A stretch of DNA of 64,000 nt. Source: JACCTU01 sp963788055. GTDB taxonomy: Bacteria; Actinomycetota; Thermoleophilia; Gaiellales; Gaiellaceae. The translations under genes were made by a program, and so were the position numbers. Shown one piece after another: positions 15,715 through 25,627 of this stretch (the first letter of the stretch is position 1; every line of letters begins with the position of its first letter). The stretch covers positions 186,001 through 250,000 of the forward strand of contig CAWBFA010000003.1 of NCBI GenBank assembly GCA_963788055.1, in the 5' to 3' direction. The notes under the pieces are model-generated. The model was not told the origin of the DNA and did no database searches. It was given only the letters and a program-made list of their open reading frames with translations.

Positions 15715-16914
15715 GTGGAGGCCAGGAACGAGCTCCGAGACCGTCTTGCCAGGCTGGCCGTGGAATACGGCGCGAACATCCAGCCGGGGCAGGTCGTCAA
15801 CGTCAACGCCGAGCACGGCCAGCACGAGCTGGCGCGTGCGGTCGCCTCGCACGCGTACCGGCGCGGCGCGCGGTTCGTCGACGTCTGGTACTTCGACCCG
15901 CACGTCAAGCGTGCGCGGATCGAGCACGCCGCAGAAGACACGCTCGACTACGTACCGCCGTGGTACGGGCAGCGCGCGCTCGGCGTCGGCGAGTTGCGCG
16001 GGTCGCTGATCTCGATCGCGGGACCGACCACGCCTGGGCTTCTCGCCGACCTCGACGCCGCGCGGGTCGGGCGCGACATGCTCCCGCGCGTCAAGGAGAA
16101 CTTCGAGGTGATCAACCGGAACGCCTCGACCTGGCTCGTGATCCCCGGCCCGGTCGAGGGCTGGGCGCGCCAGGTGTACCCCGACGCCGACGATCCGCTG
16201 GAACGGCTCTGGGAGCAGATCGCGCACGTCTGCCGGCTCGACACGGACGACCCGGTCGCGGCCTGGCGCGAGCGCTTCGGGCAGACGGGCGACGTGGGGA
16301 GCCGCCTGATGGAGCTCGGGCTCGACGCCGTGCACTTCGAGGGTCCGGGAACCGACCTCACCGTCGGCCTGCTGCCGACGTCGAGGTGGCGGAACGCGAA
16401 CGAGACGACGGTCGACGGCGTCGACTTCGTCCCGAATCTCCCGTCGGAGGAGCTCACCGCGACGCCCGACCCGCAGCGAGCTGACGGGGTCGTCCGCTCG
16501 ACGCGACCGCTCGTGTTGAGCGACGGCACGCTGATCGACGGGATCCGCGTCCGCTTCGAGGGCGGCTACGCAGTCGAGCTCGACGCCGAGGTGGGTGGCG
16601 AGGCGTTCCGCGGGCGCACGTCGATCGACGACGGAGCGCGGCGCCTCGGCGAGGTCGCCCTCGTCGACCGCGAAGGCCGAATCGGCCCGCTCGGGACCGT
16701 CTTCTACAACACGCTGCTCGACGAGAACGCGGCGAGCCACCTCGCGCTCGGCGGCGCGTACGAGTCACTCGTCGGCGCCGAGGACATCGACAAGATCAAT
16801 CGCTCCGAGCTGCACCTCGACTTCATGATCGGCAGCGACGAGGTAGCGGTCACGGGGATCACGCGCGACGGTTCGCGCGTACTGATTCTCCGTGACGGCA
16901 TCTGGCAGGTCTAA
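15715..16914 (+). CDS. M29-family metalloaminopeptidase
   Basis: 399 residues from GTG 15715. Aminopeptidase T/AmpS family: IQPGQVVNVNAEHGQHELAR at the N-terminus, and the metal site built from VHFEGPGTDLTVGLLP, NLPSEELTATPDPQRADG, SIDDGARRLGEVALVD, YNTLLDENAASHLALGGAY and LHLDFMIGSDEVAVTG, which supply the Glu, His and Asp ligands. Cytoplasmic; releases N-terminal residues from peptides. Divergent from xerC with a 37-bp gap. Confidence 0.93.
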   Translation: MEARNELRDRLARLAVEYGANIQPGQVVNVNAEHGQHELARAVASHAYRRGARFVDVWYFDPHVKRARIEHAAEDTLDYVPPWYGQRALGVGELRGSLISIAGPTTPGLLADLDAARVGRDMLPRVKENFEVINRNASTWLVIPGPVEGWARQVYPDADDPLERLWEQIAHVCRLDTDDPVAAWRERFGQTGDVGSRLMELGLDAVHFEGPGTDLTVGLLPTSRWRNANETTVDGVDFVPNLPSEELTATPDPQRADGVVRSTRPLVLSDGTLIDGIRVRFEGGYAVELDAEVGGEAFRGRTSIDDGARRLGEVALVDREGRIGPLGTVFYNTLLDENAASHLALGGAYESLVGAEDIDKINRSELHLDFMIGSDEVAVTGITRDGSRVLILRDGIWQV

Positions 16915-16927
16915 GCGCGCGGATTCC

Positions 16928-16956
16928 TTGTCACCGGCCGGGAAGTGGAGTAACCT
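16928..16956 (+). promoter_or_regulatory. Promoter of the S8 protease gene
   Basis: TTGTCA (16928-16933) and TAACCT (16951-16956) with exactly 17 bp between them. The transcript would have a ~65-nt leader to the TTG start at 17030. It lies 14 bp after the aminopeptidase stop. Confidence 0.55.
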
Positions 16957-17029
16957 CCCGCGCCAGTCGGGTCCGTTTGACAAGAGGACGGTGCGGACTC
17001 GACCGGGTCTCCCAACGAAAGGAACGATC

Positions 17030-18181
17030 TTGAAGACACGCGCGACGGCTCTCGCCGTCTTCGTCGGGGCGCTGCTGCTCGCCGCCCCCGCGGCCGGTCG
17101 GGTCGAGCAGGACCCGCGCGCCGCGTACATCGTCGTGCTCGACGCGGACGCAAACTCATCCGATGTCGCAGCACAGCACGCCCGCAGGTTCGGGGCGGAA
17201 ATCTCGCACGTCTACACCCATGCGCTGAATGGCTACGCCGCGCTCCTCCCGGCCGGGGCGGTCGAGGGCATCGCGCGGTCGCCGCAGGTCGCTTGGGTCG
17301 AAGCGGACGGCGTGGCAACCGCCGACGCGACCCAGACGAACCCGCCCTGGGGTCTCGACCGGATCGATCAGCGTGCCCGTCCGTTGAGCGGGACTTACAC
17401 CTACTCCAACACAGGCGCCGGCGTGAAGGCGTACATCATCGACACGGGCATTCGGCTGACGCACACCGACTTCGGCGGTCGTGCGATCACGGGCATCGAC
17501 GCGGTCACGAGCGGTGGTAGCGCGAGCGACTGCCACGGACACGGCACGCACGTGGCAGGCACGGTCGGCGGCTCGACCTACGGCGTCGCGAAGGGCGTCA
17601 CGCTGGTGGCCGTCCGCGTGCTGGATTGCGGCGGCAGCGGGTCCTGGTCGCAGGTGATCGCCGGGATCGACTGGGTGACCGGCAACCATGCGGCGGGTCA
17701 ACCGGCCGTCGCGAACATGAGCCTCGGCGGTGGCGCCAGCAGCTCGGTCGACGCGGCCGTGAGCAACATGATCGCCGACGGCGTCGCGACCGCGGTCGCG
17801 GCGGGGAACGGCAACAACGGCGGGCGCCAGCAGGACGCGTGCAGGTTCTCGCCCGCGCGCGTGGCTGCCGCGATGACCATCGGCGCGACGGACAGCACCG
17901 ACCGCAAGGCCACCTGGTCGAACTACGGGAACTGCGTCGACTGGTTCGCTCCCGGCGTCTCGATCCTGTCTTCGTGGTCCACGAGCAACACGGCCACGAA
18001 CACGATCAGCGGCACGTCGATGGCAACGCCGCACACCGCCGGTGTCGCCGCGCTGTACCTGCAGTCGAACCCCGGAGCGTCGGCAGGCACCGTCCGCGAC
18101 GCGCTCTACGCGAATACGACGAAGGGCGTCGTCACGTCGTCGAGCACAGCGAACAACCACCTGCTCTTCACCAACTACTAG
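17030..18181 (+). CDS. Secreted subtilisin-like serine protease (S8, proteinase K type)
   Basis: 383 residues from TTG 17030 (AAAGGAAC upstream). Signal peptide ALAVFVGALLLAAPAAG, I9 propeptide (AYIVVLDADANSSD to VAWVEADGVATAD), then the S8 domain with Asp in YIIDTGIRLTHTDF, His in DCHGHGTHVAGTVGG, oxyanion Asn in VAAGNGNNGG and Ser in SGTSMATPHTAGVAAL. Paired cysteines (DCHGHG, LDCGG, DACRF, GNCVDW) fit the proteinase K/aqualysin subgroup with disulfides. Extracellular endopeptidase. Confidence 0.95.
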   Translation: MKTRATALAVFVGALLLAAPAAGRVEQDPRAAYIVVLDADANSSDVAAQHARRFGAEISHVYTHALNGYAALLPAGAVEGIARSPQVAWVEADGVATADATQTNPPWGLDRIDQRARPLSGTYTYSNTGAGVKAYIIDTGIRLTHTDFGGRAITGIDAVTSGGSASDCHGHGTHVAGTVGGSTYGVAKGVTLVAVRVLDCGGSGSWSQVIAGIDWVTGNHAAGQPAVANMSLGGGASSSVDAAVSNMIADGVATAVAAGNGNNGGRQQDACRFSPARVAAAMTIGATDSTDRKATWSNYGNCVDWFAPGVSILSSWSTSNTATNTISGTSMATPHTAGVAALYLQSNPGASAGTVRDALYANTTKGVVTSSSTANNHLLFTNY

Positions 18182-18195
18182 GAACGCGTGTCGAG

Positions 18196-18222
18196 GGAGC
18201 CGGTCGCGTCGCGGCCGGCTCC
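18196..18222. terminator. Bidirectional hairpin between convergent genes
   Basis: GGAGCCGG-(11 nt)-CCGGCTCC, an 8-bp GC stem between the S8 protease stop (+) and the cupredoxin stop (-). Placement between convergent genes supports a shared terminator; no long T-run. Confidence 0.5.
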
Positions 18223-18235
18223 ACGCTTCTCATGT

Positions 18236-18619
18236 CTAGCCGCCGGAGACGACGAGCGTGCCTTCCATGCCCATCGCGCGATGGCCGTCGATCGGGCAGT
18301 AGATCTCGTACTCTCCGGCCGCAAGCTCGACGGTGACCGCGCCCGATTCGCCCGACCCGAGCGTGTCCGTTTCCTCCTCGATGCCGTTGCCCTCGATCTC
18401 GAGCGCGTGCTCCGTTTGGCCGTCGTTCGACACCTCGAACGTGAAGGTCCCGGGCGCGTCGAGACGTACCGTCGCCGGCTTGATCGCGAAGTCGACGAGA
18501 GAGACGTCGACCATCCGCCCGGCGCTCTCGGTCGTCGTCGTCCCGCCGCCTGAGCCTTCGTCATTCCCGCCGCATCCGGCCAGAGCGAGCAGCGCAATCG
18601 GTACGAGCACGTACCGCAC
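18236..18619 (-). CDS. Cupredoxin-like lipoprotein
   Basis: 127 residues. Lipobox LALAGC after a short signal peptide, a Gly/Thr-rich linker, then a plastocyanin/azurin-like beta fold. Candidate copper ligands are His in GQTEHALEIEG, Cys and His in YCPIDGHRAMGM, and Met in the same loop, the usual His-Cys-His-Met set. The Cys-Pro-Ile-Asp-Gly-His loop matches the small cupredoxin family of actinobacteria. An extracytoplasmic electron carrier or copper-binding role is expected. Confidence 0.88.
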   Translation of the reverse strand: MRYVLVPIALLALAGCGGNDEGSGGGTTTTESAGRMVDVSLVDFAIKPATVRLDAPGTFTFEVSNDGQTEHALEIEGNGIEEETDTLGSGESGAVTVELAAGEYEIYCPIDGHRAMGMEGTLVVSGG

Positions 18620-18653
18620 ACCGGGGATACTGCCCCGGCCGCGGGTCGGATTG

Positions 18654-20195
18654 CTACCGGACTGCCGCGACGATCTCGTCGGAGAGCGAGGGGAACGTCC
18701 GCAGGAACTCCGCCCGCTCGCTCTTGAAGCGCTCGGCGAGTGCGCGATAGTCCTCCGAGCGGCCCGCCGCCTCGTACAGGCGGCTCGGCTGCAGCACGCC
18801 GATGTCCTCCGCGTCGATCCCGGGCACCGCGCTCGCGACGAGGTAGTGGAAGTCGGGATCCTCTTCCCACTCGATCGTGCCCTCAGCGATGCCTTTCACG
18901 ATCGCCGACGAGTGCTTGATCTTGACCTTCTTCGAGCGCTCGTCGCTCTCGGGGCCGCCGACGCGACCGGTGTTCATCAGGTACACCTCGAGCGGGTGCT
19001 CGTCGAGCAGTTCGAGGAAGCGGTTGCCCTGCAGGTCGTGCGGCATCGGGAAGAACGGGTTCGTTCCCGGCACGCGTAGGAACTTGCCTGCCTCGTCGGC
19101 TCCACCGGCGCTCGTGCCCTGCGTCTCGCCGAGCATGAAGAAGGCCGCCGCCTTCGGTCCTTCGAGCTTCGCGACTGCTGGGATGATGTTCTCGTTGCGG
19201 TTGAGGATGAGCAGGAAGTGCGCGTCCGCGATCTCGCGGTCGGCGCCTGCCTCGATCACGCCGAACGGGAACGTTGCGCGGCCGTTCTGCGTGTACGACG
19301 TGTCGTAGAAGTCGACCTCGTCGCCGTGCTGTGAGACGTTCTCGAGATACGACTCGGGCTGCGTGACCGCGCCGTAGATCGTCGGCTCGTCGTCGGGGTT
19401 CAGCCCGAACGTCTTCGCGAAGCACCCGTTCTCGGTCACGTAGACCTGGCCGTTCGGCATCCACGCGACGAAGTCGTCCTGCACGGGGACCGAGCCGTTC
19501 TGGCGCGTGAAGGTCGTGGTCGTCTTCCCCGTGCCCGAGAGGCCGACGATCAGGCCGACGCGCTCACCTTGGTCGGTGGGGATGATCTTGCAGCCCGCGT
19601 GCAGCGGCAGCCCGCCGCGGTCGTAGACGAGCTTGTTCCACATCCGGAGCCCGCCCTTCTTCGACTCGCCGAAGTAATCGGAGTTGAAGACGCGCGTGAC
19701 TCCCTGCTCGAGGTCGACCGCGATCAGCCGGTCGTCGGCGAACCCCTCGGCCTTCAGGTTCGGCGTGTAGATCACGGTCAGCTCGGGCTCGAAGTCGTCG
19801 GCCGGATCGAGCTCGAAGTACAGCTGCTGCTGCATCGCGGCGATGTTCGCGTTCGCCGACTCGATGTACAGACGCGTCGGCGTGCGGAAGTCGGGGTCGT
19901 TCCCGATGTAGCCGTCGATCACGACCATCTCCTGACCCGCGATGTAGTCGTCCTGGAGCTCGGCCCACTTGAGGCCCTCCTCGCGGGTCATCGACTGGTT
20001 CTGGCCGTCGGGCTCGTCGGTGACGAGGAACGTCGCGCGCTTCGATCGCGAGACGACCTCGGTCGAGATGTTCAGGTTGCCGTAGCGAGTGGGGCGCGCG
20101 TTCGGCATTCGCGCCGCCAGTTCCTTCGCCTCCGCAGGGCTCGGGTTCTCGATCACCGAGGCCGCCCGAGGCAGCCGGAACGCCATCTTCGCCAC
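18654..20195 (-). CDS. pckA: Phosphoenolpyruvate carboxykinase (ATP)
   Basis: 513 residues. ATP-type PEPCK: NISTEVVSRSKRATFLVTDE near the N-terminus, kinase-1a P-loop GLSGTGKTTTTF, metal-binding VPVQDDFVAW, HAGCKIIP, and YLMNTGRVGG near the C-terminus. It converts oxaloacetate to PEP, linking the TCA genes of this window to gluconeogenesis. Most actinobacteria use the GTP enzyme, so the ATP type is notable. The active-site arginine segment differs somewhat from the E. coli enzyme, and the sequence resembles the divergent ATP-PEPCK group. Single gene. Confidence 0.9.
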   Translation of the reverse strand: MAKMAFRLPRAASVIENPSPAEAKELAARMPNARPTRYGNLNISTEVVSRSKRATFLVTDEPDGQNQSMTREEGLKWAELQDDYIAGQEMVVIDGYIGNDPDFRTPTRLYIESANANIAAMQQQLYFELDPADDFEPELTVIYTPNLKAEGFADDRLIAVDLEQGVTRVFNSDYFGESKKGGLRMWNKLVYDRGGLPLHAGCKIIPTDQGERVGLIVGLSGTGKTTTTFTRQNGSVPVQDDFVAWMPNGQVYVTENGCFAKTFGLNPDDEPTIYGAVTQPESYLENVSQHGDEVDFYDTSYTQNGRATFPFGVIEAGADREIADAHFLLILNRNENIIPAVAKLEGPKAAAFFMLGETQGTSAGGADEAGKFLRVPGTNPFFPMPHDLQGNRFLELLDEHPLEVYLMNTGRVGGPESDERSKKVKIKHSSAIVKGIAEGTIEWEEDPDFHYLVASAVPGIDAEDIGVLQPSRLYEAAGRSEDYRALAERFKSERAEFLRTFPSLSDEIVAAVR

Positions 20196-20369
20196 GCGTT
20201 CACTCCTTCGCTCGCTAGCCGGAACGCCGGGATCTTATCGCGGCCTCGTCCGGGCTAGCCGGAGCTGCCCTGTCGAGCGAAGCCGGACCTCGTGAGTCGC
20301 TCGTTGGCGGCCCATGAGGAAGCCGTTGCCGCCCCAGCCGAGCGTGGTGCTCGGAAGGGAGGTGACGCA

Positions 20370-20521
20370 ATGAACACCAAGGCACAGAACGCACTGCAGC
20401 TCCGGAAGACTCTGGTCGCACTCGTCTCGGTCGTGCTGCTGACGGCAGCTGGCCCGGTCTACTCGGTCGCCGGCTCGGACGAGGTGCGGGTGCATGCCAG
20501 GGCAACTCCTGCGGCGGGTAG
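20370..20521 (+). CDS. Secreted mini-protein ending in CQGNSCGG (frame break assumed)
   Basis: ATG 20370 has a strong site (GGGAGGTGACGCA) and overlaps, as ATGA, a 19-codon open frame that starts at 20314. It reads a basic start and a hydrophobic helix (LRKTLVALVSVVLLTAAGPV) then YSVAGSDEV. In the same frame the reading runs on without family features to 20600. One base back, the codons spell GACQGNSCGG then TAG (20519-20521). Restoring one G in GTGCGGG gives SDEVAGACQGNSCGG-stop, matching the next mini-gene. A sequence indel or a -1 frameshift would explain this. Possible role: secreted peptide signal. Function unknown. Confidence 0.5.
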
Positions 20522-20648
20522 TCAGGCAGTCGAGCGAGTTCACGGAAGTGCCCTGAGCAATCGGGCCTTCCGTGCTGCTGCGCTTCATCCGGACCGTTGA
20601 CTCTTGGATGTCACGGTGGAGGATCGTGTGGACGAAAGGAGGGTCCGG

Positions 20649-20752
20649 ATGCGCTTGCGACTGATGATCGCGCTCACTTTCTGATTGGGCTGTTGGCGGC
20701 CATCGGGCCGACCACAGCGGCTGCATGTCAGGGCAACTGGTGCGGCGGGTAG
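20649..20752 (+). CDS. Secreted mini-peptide ending in CQGNWCGG (frame break assumed)
   Basis: ATG 20649 follows a near-ideal ribosome site (AAAGGAGGGTCCGG). In frame it ends after 11 codons (MRLRLMIALTF-TGA). Shifting back one base at TTC gives MRLRLMIALTF then LIGLLAAIGPTTAAACQGNW and CGG-TAG: a complete signal peptide with an AAA cleavage site and a short Cys-X4-Cys tail. The tail repeats that of the gene 280 bp upstream. Either one base is missing in the sequence, or tRNA-Phe slips from TTC to TTT at the stop codon. Function unknown. Confidence 0.5.
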
Positions 20753-20788
20753 CCGCTTGAAGGACAGATCGCCGCCGACGCGTCCGAA

Positions 20789-23700
20789 TCACGTTTCGGC
20801 GGCGGTCACACCGGCACTGGCCGCTCGAGCAATGGCCGAGGCCCGGTAGGCAGAGACGACGTTTCCCTTCCATTCGTAGAGCTGTGCTGCTTCTGCAGCA
20901 ACGGTAGCGGCCTCGTCCGGGCGACCAGCGAGCAAGAGCACTCGGCAACGATCGAGCCGCACGTTCGCCCGCTGATTCAGCGCGTCGGTGCGATCGACGA
21001 GCTCCGTCGCTTGTTGCGCGAGTTGATTCGCCTCATCAATGAAGCCCCCATGTGCGACGACTTTCGCACGGACCGACCTCCATGTGAACTGCGCGCCGAG
21101 ATCATCGGAAGCCGCATGTCGTTCCGCGGTCCGAGTCCACTCGTCGGCCTCGTCGAAGCGCTCCTGCGCGTAGAGTGCGTCCGCCAGTTCCGCAGCGGTC
21201 GTCGCGAGGTGCGACCACTCTCGGCGACTCTCGAATACCTCGCACGTCGCGCGCAAGACGTTCTCGGCGGCGTCGAGATCTCCGGCCAACATCTCGGTGA
21301 GCGCCGCGATCGATCCGCACGTGTTCGCCGCAGAGACCGGCTGTCCGAGCTCTTCGAGGACACGCGTCGTTTCCAAGACTGCTTTCCGCGCTTCGTCGAA
21401 CTTCCCGGCGAGAGCGCCGAGGGCCGCCCGCCAGACGCGCACATACGCTTCACCTGCTCGGTCTGTGACGTCGTGCGCGAGCAGCTCGGTGCAGCGCTTG
21501 ATGCCGTCGACGACTGGTCGTGGACCGTAAAAGAGCGCCGTCGCGACCGACTGCACACATGTAGTCGTCGGCCAGTCTGCGCGGCGGTAGTGGACGAGTG
21601 CTCGTTCGGCCGAGTCCTCCATCTCGCGGTTCTGAAGATGGAATCCCCCGCGGACGAACGCCGTCAGGAACCATGCACGCCCGAGCGAGCGGTCGTCACC
21701 GAGTGCCTCGAAGACAGGAGTCGCGCTCTGAGCAATCTCCAGCAGCTCGGCAGCAGCTCCCTCGGGATTCGAGTGGATGCGCGTAGCAGCGAGTTCGAGC
21801 CTTGCGCGCAACTCGAGGCGCCGGTCGCGGGCCGCGACTGCTTCGTCGACGGCTTCGACGAGGATGTGTTCGGCACGAACGAGCTCCCCGCCGGTCCGCC
21901 GCGCAAGCCCCAACTCACAAAGTGACTCGAGCCGCAGCGGATCGCCTGTCGGCAGGAGGGAGCTCGCTCGAGCCAGGAGGTTCACGGATGCCGGGGCGTC
22001 CCCGCGTGCGAGCGCGCGCACGCCCGCGCGTCCGAGCCGTTCTCCGGCTTCCGCGCCGAGTCGGCGCACGGCCCGGTCCCGGGCCGAGCTCGGTGCGGTA
22101 ACGGTGCGCCTGCTCGAGGTGGTAGCCGACGACTTCGTCGGGCTCGCCCGCTCGCTGTTCCAGCAATCGGCAGCTCGTTCGTGGAGGTCGGCGCGCACCG
22201 ACTTCGGGATGCCGGCGTACGCCACGTCGCGAATCAGGACGTGGTGAAAGCGCAGCGCGTCTTCACGGGGAAGCTCGGACGGTGCCTGCCGGACGAGCCC
22301 CTTGCGCACGAGCGACATCAGGTGGCGGCTGACCGCCGCGAGCTCGCCCTGCGGCGAGAGCGCTCCAACCGCACCCCGCCAGAACTCGCGCCCGACGACG
22401 GCGGCCCGCTCGAGCACGGCCCGCTCGTCGGGGTCGAGGCGGTCAAGTCGGCTCGCGAGCAGCGCTTCGATCGTGGCCGGAACGGCCGCGAGGCGGTCTC
22501 CCTCGTCCGCCTCTTCGATCCACGCGACCAGCTGCTCTGCGAAGAGCGGGTAGCCCTCGGCGAGCTCGGCGACGCGGTCCCGCTGGGCCTCGTCGACGGA
22601 GTCGCCCGCGAGGTTCGCAACGAGCGTGCGCGTGTCGGCGCCGTCGAGAGGGCCGAGCCTCAACGTCGCCACGCCGGTCGCCGGGTCGGCCCAGGTCGGC
22701 CGCTCCTCGAGTAGATCGGGCCGCGCGACCGCGAGCAGCAGGATCGGTGCGTCGTCAGTCCACGCACCGAGGTACTCGACGAGGTCGAGGAACGTCGGCT
22801 CGGCCCAGTGGACGTCGTCGAAGACGAGCACGAGCTGGCGTTCCCGTGCGAGGGTCTCGAACGCGCGTCGGACGGCCCAGGCGGTGTCGCCCGCGGTCGC
22901 CGGCGTCTCGCTCCCGCCGACGAGCGCGGAGATCCGACCCAGGACGTCTTCGTCGAGGACTTCCTCGAGCTCCGGCAGCACGTCGCGCAGGGCGTCGACG
23001 AGCGGGAGGTACGTCGCGCCGTCGCCGTACGGGACGCAGCGGCCGACGAGCACGCGCGCGTCCTCGAGCGACTCGACGAACTCGCGCGCGATCCGCGTCT
23101 TGCCGATCCCCGCGTTCCCGACGAGCGCGACGAGCCGGCAGCGGCGTTCGGTCTGCGCGACGTCGAGCGCAACGCGGAGCGCATCGACCTCGTTGCGCCG
23201 GCCGACGAACGGCGAGTCGAACGCACGGGCGATGCCGGGCGCATCAGCACGTACGCCAACGAGGCGGAACGCCTCGAGCGGCTCCACCTTGCCGCGGAGG
23301 ACGACCGAACCGAGCGGCTCGACGTCGACCGCGTCCCGCACGAGCCGCAACGTTGCCTCCCCGAGCACAGCGTTTCCCGGTTCGGCGAGCTCGTTCAGCC
23401 GCTTACCCATGTTCACCGCCGACCCCGTCACGAACGTGCCGCCTGCGGCAGCCTCGCCCGAAACGGCTTCACCCGTGTTGATCCCGATCCGCAGTCGGAA
23501 GCGAACGCCGCGCTCACGCTCGAGCGCCTCGTCGAGCGCCTGCACAGCCCTCAGCATCTCGTCGGCTGCGCGAACCGCCCGGAGCGCGTCGTCCTCGTGC
23601 GCCACCGGTGCGCCGAACACCGCCATCACCTCGTCACCGGCGAACTTCTCGACCGTTCCACCGTGCCTCATGATCGTTCCGCGCATCTCCTCGAAGAACG

Positions 23701-24570
23701 TCGACATCAGGTCGCGAACTGTCTCGGGGTCCAGGCTTTCGCCGAGCGCCGTCGAGCCGCTGACGTCTGCGAAGAGGACCGTGACGGTTCGGCGCCCGGA
23801 CCGCATGGGGAGCACTTCCGCGGTGCGAGTGGGCGACACGCGGGGAGCGAGCTCCGGATCGTGCTGAAGGATCGCGCGCTCGAGGCGTTGGAGCTCGTCG
23901 CCGAGCTCGAGTCCGAGCTCCTCGGCGAAGAGCTTGCGTGCGTCCCGGTACGCAGTAAGCGCCTCGGCTTGACGGCCGCCCCGGTAGAGCGCCAGCATCA
24001 GCAGCGCTCGGACGCGCTCGCGCAGCGGATGCTCGTGCACGAGCGTCTCGAGCTCGGCGATCAGCTCGCCGTGGCGTCCGAGCTCGAGGTCGGACGCGAT
24101 CCGATCCTCGAGCGCGGCGAGGCGCAGCTCGTCGAGGCGTCTGATCTCCGCGGCGGCGAACGGCTCGTCGGCGAGGTCGGCGAGGGGTGGGCCGCGCCAG
24201 AGCGAGAGCGCCTCGCGCAGTCCTTCGGCCCGGTCGGACATGTCGGAATCCGCGGCCTCGGCGACGAGACGCTCGAACCGCTCCACGTCGATCTCGTCGG
24301 GGCCGACGACCGCCATGTACCCGGGCGCCTTCGTGACCACGACCTCCCGGCTGAGCGCCTTGCGCAGCTGCGAGACGTAGTTCTGGAGCGCTCCCAAGGC
24401 GGTCGGAGGCTCTCCTCTCCCCAGAGTCCGGCCACGAGGCGGTCCGTGCCGACGGGCCGGTTTGCGCTCAGGAGCAGCATCGCGAGGAGGGCGCGCGGCT
24501 TCGCGCGCCGAAGCAGCGCCTCGTCGGCGACGTCGTCGATCTCGAGCGGCCCGAGCAGCCTGAAGCGCAT
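20789..24570 (-). CDS. SARP/BTAD - class III cyclase - AAA ATPase - TPR regulator (frame breaks)
   Basis: About 1260 residues from ATG 24570 (GGAGGGGAC before it). Order: OmpR-type winged helix (MRFRLLGPLEIDDV...GLWGEE), BTAD helices to ~240, class III nucleotide cyclase ~270-450 (VTVLFADVSGSTALG, KFAGDEVMAVFG, NxxxR in VNMGKRL, so the metal and transition-state residues are present), STAND-type ATPase with P-loop GNAGIGKTRI, then TPR-like helices. The frame breaks at ~24410-24420 (a GAGAG run) and there is a compensating pair near 22160 and 22085; corrected, it is continuous. Regulator with possible cyclic-nucleotide output, divergent from three secreted proteins. Confidence 0.85.
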
Positions 24571-24687
24571 GTCCCCTCCGGGGTTGTAACACCGCGCTCT
24601 TGCCAGGAAAAGGGGGCGTTTGGCCCGCGCGAGAGCGCTGTGTGAGTGGCCTCCAACACGCTGGACGCATCCACAAGGGAGGTTCAG

Positions 24688-25616
24688 ATGCAGCGCTTCA
24701 CAAATCTACGCATCCGAAAGGAAAGGCCCGGCCCGGTCAGGCGGCCGACGCGGCCCACCGACAAGCTGTCCAGACGGCGAGCAGGATCGGGCGTGCTCCT
24801 GGCAGCCGTCTCTGCGATCGCTCTGACCGGAGCGGGAACCGCGGGCGCCGTCGGCCGCTACAGCGACCCCTCCGGCGACGGAAAGGGCTCGGCGGACGTG
24901 ACCGGTGTCTCCGTCGCGAGCGACGCCAACGGACAGATCCTGTTCACGATCAGCACAGCGAGCCATCCCGAGGATCAGGGCGGCGCCGTCCTGCTCCTCC
25001 TCGACACGGACCTGAACCAGGCGTCGGGGGCGCCCGGGACGCTGGGGGCGGACTTCGTCTTCGACGTGGATGCAGAGGGCTACGGCTTCGGCCGTTGGAC
25101 GGGATCGAACTGGGACTGGGACACGCCCTACTCGACGGTTCGGGTGATGACGAACGCGACCGCCGAGATGTTCTCCGTGAACCGGAGCGAGCTCGGCTCG
25201 ACCGAGTCGTTCAACTTCTGGATCAGGACGGTGAAGGGCGAGATGGCGTCGGGGCAGCTGGACGACGCTCCCGACGACGGCACCTTCAACTACACCCTCG
25301 CCGCGGGCGGACCTGACATCCGAGAGGTCGGAGTGAAGACATCGCCGGCGTCCGGGCCGCGGGCGGGGCGGAAGTTCGTCGTCGAGCCGACGACGCTGCT
25401 CCTGCCGCCCGCCGGCGCATGCTCACGGTCTCTCCGAAGCCGGAGTCGTACCAGTGCTCGGCCAAGCTCGGTGCGAAGGCGCTCCGGGGAACGGGTGCGG
25501 GCGGGTGCAGCTTCGCGATCCCGAAGACGGCGAAGGCGAAGCGGCTCTCGGTCGTGCTGACGGCGTCGTACCAGGGAGCCTCGAAGACCGTGCAGCTCGC
25601 CTACAAGGTTCGGTAG
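24688..25616 (+). CDS. Secreted protein of unknown function (frame break near 25415)
   Basis: Starts at ATG 24688 after AGGGAGGTTCAG. A long basic N-region precedes the signal helix GVLLAAVSAIALTGAGTAGA. The mature part opens RYSDPSGDGKGSADVTGVSV and continues as an acidic beta-rich domain (DTDLNQASGAPGTLGADFVF; WTGSNWDWDTPYSTVRVM) to ~residue 235. After VEPTTLLLPPAG the frame shifts by one base into RMLTVSPKPESYQCSAKLG...GCSFAIPKTAKAKRLSVVLT, a small Ig-like domain ending at 25616. I recognise no family. First of three secreted-protein genes in a row. Confidence 0.7.
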
Positions 25617-25627
25617 GGAGGCCACGG

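Noticed and set aside
20314..20373. 19-codon open frame before the first mini-gene as a separate gene
   Set aside because: It overlaps the mini-gene start by ATGA but has no strong ribosome site; a chance frame or leader is possible, but there is nothing to support a product.
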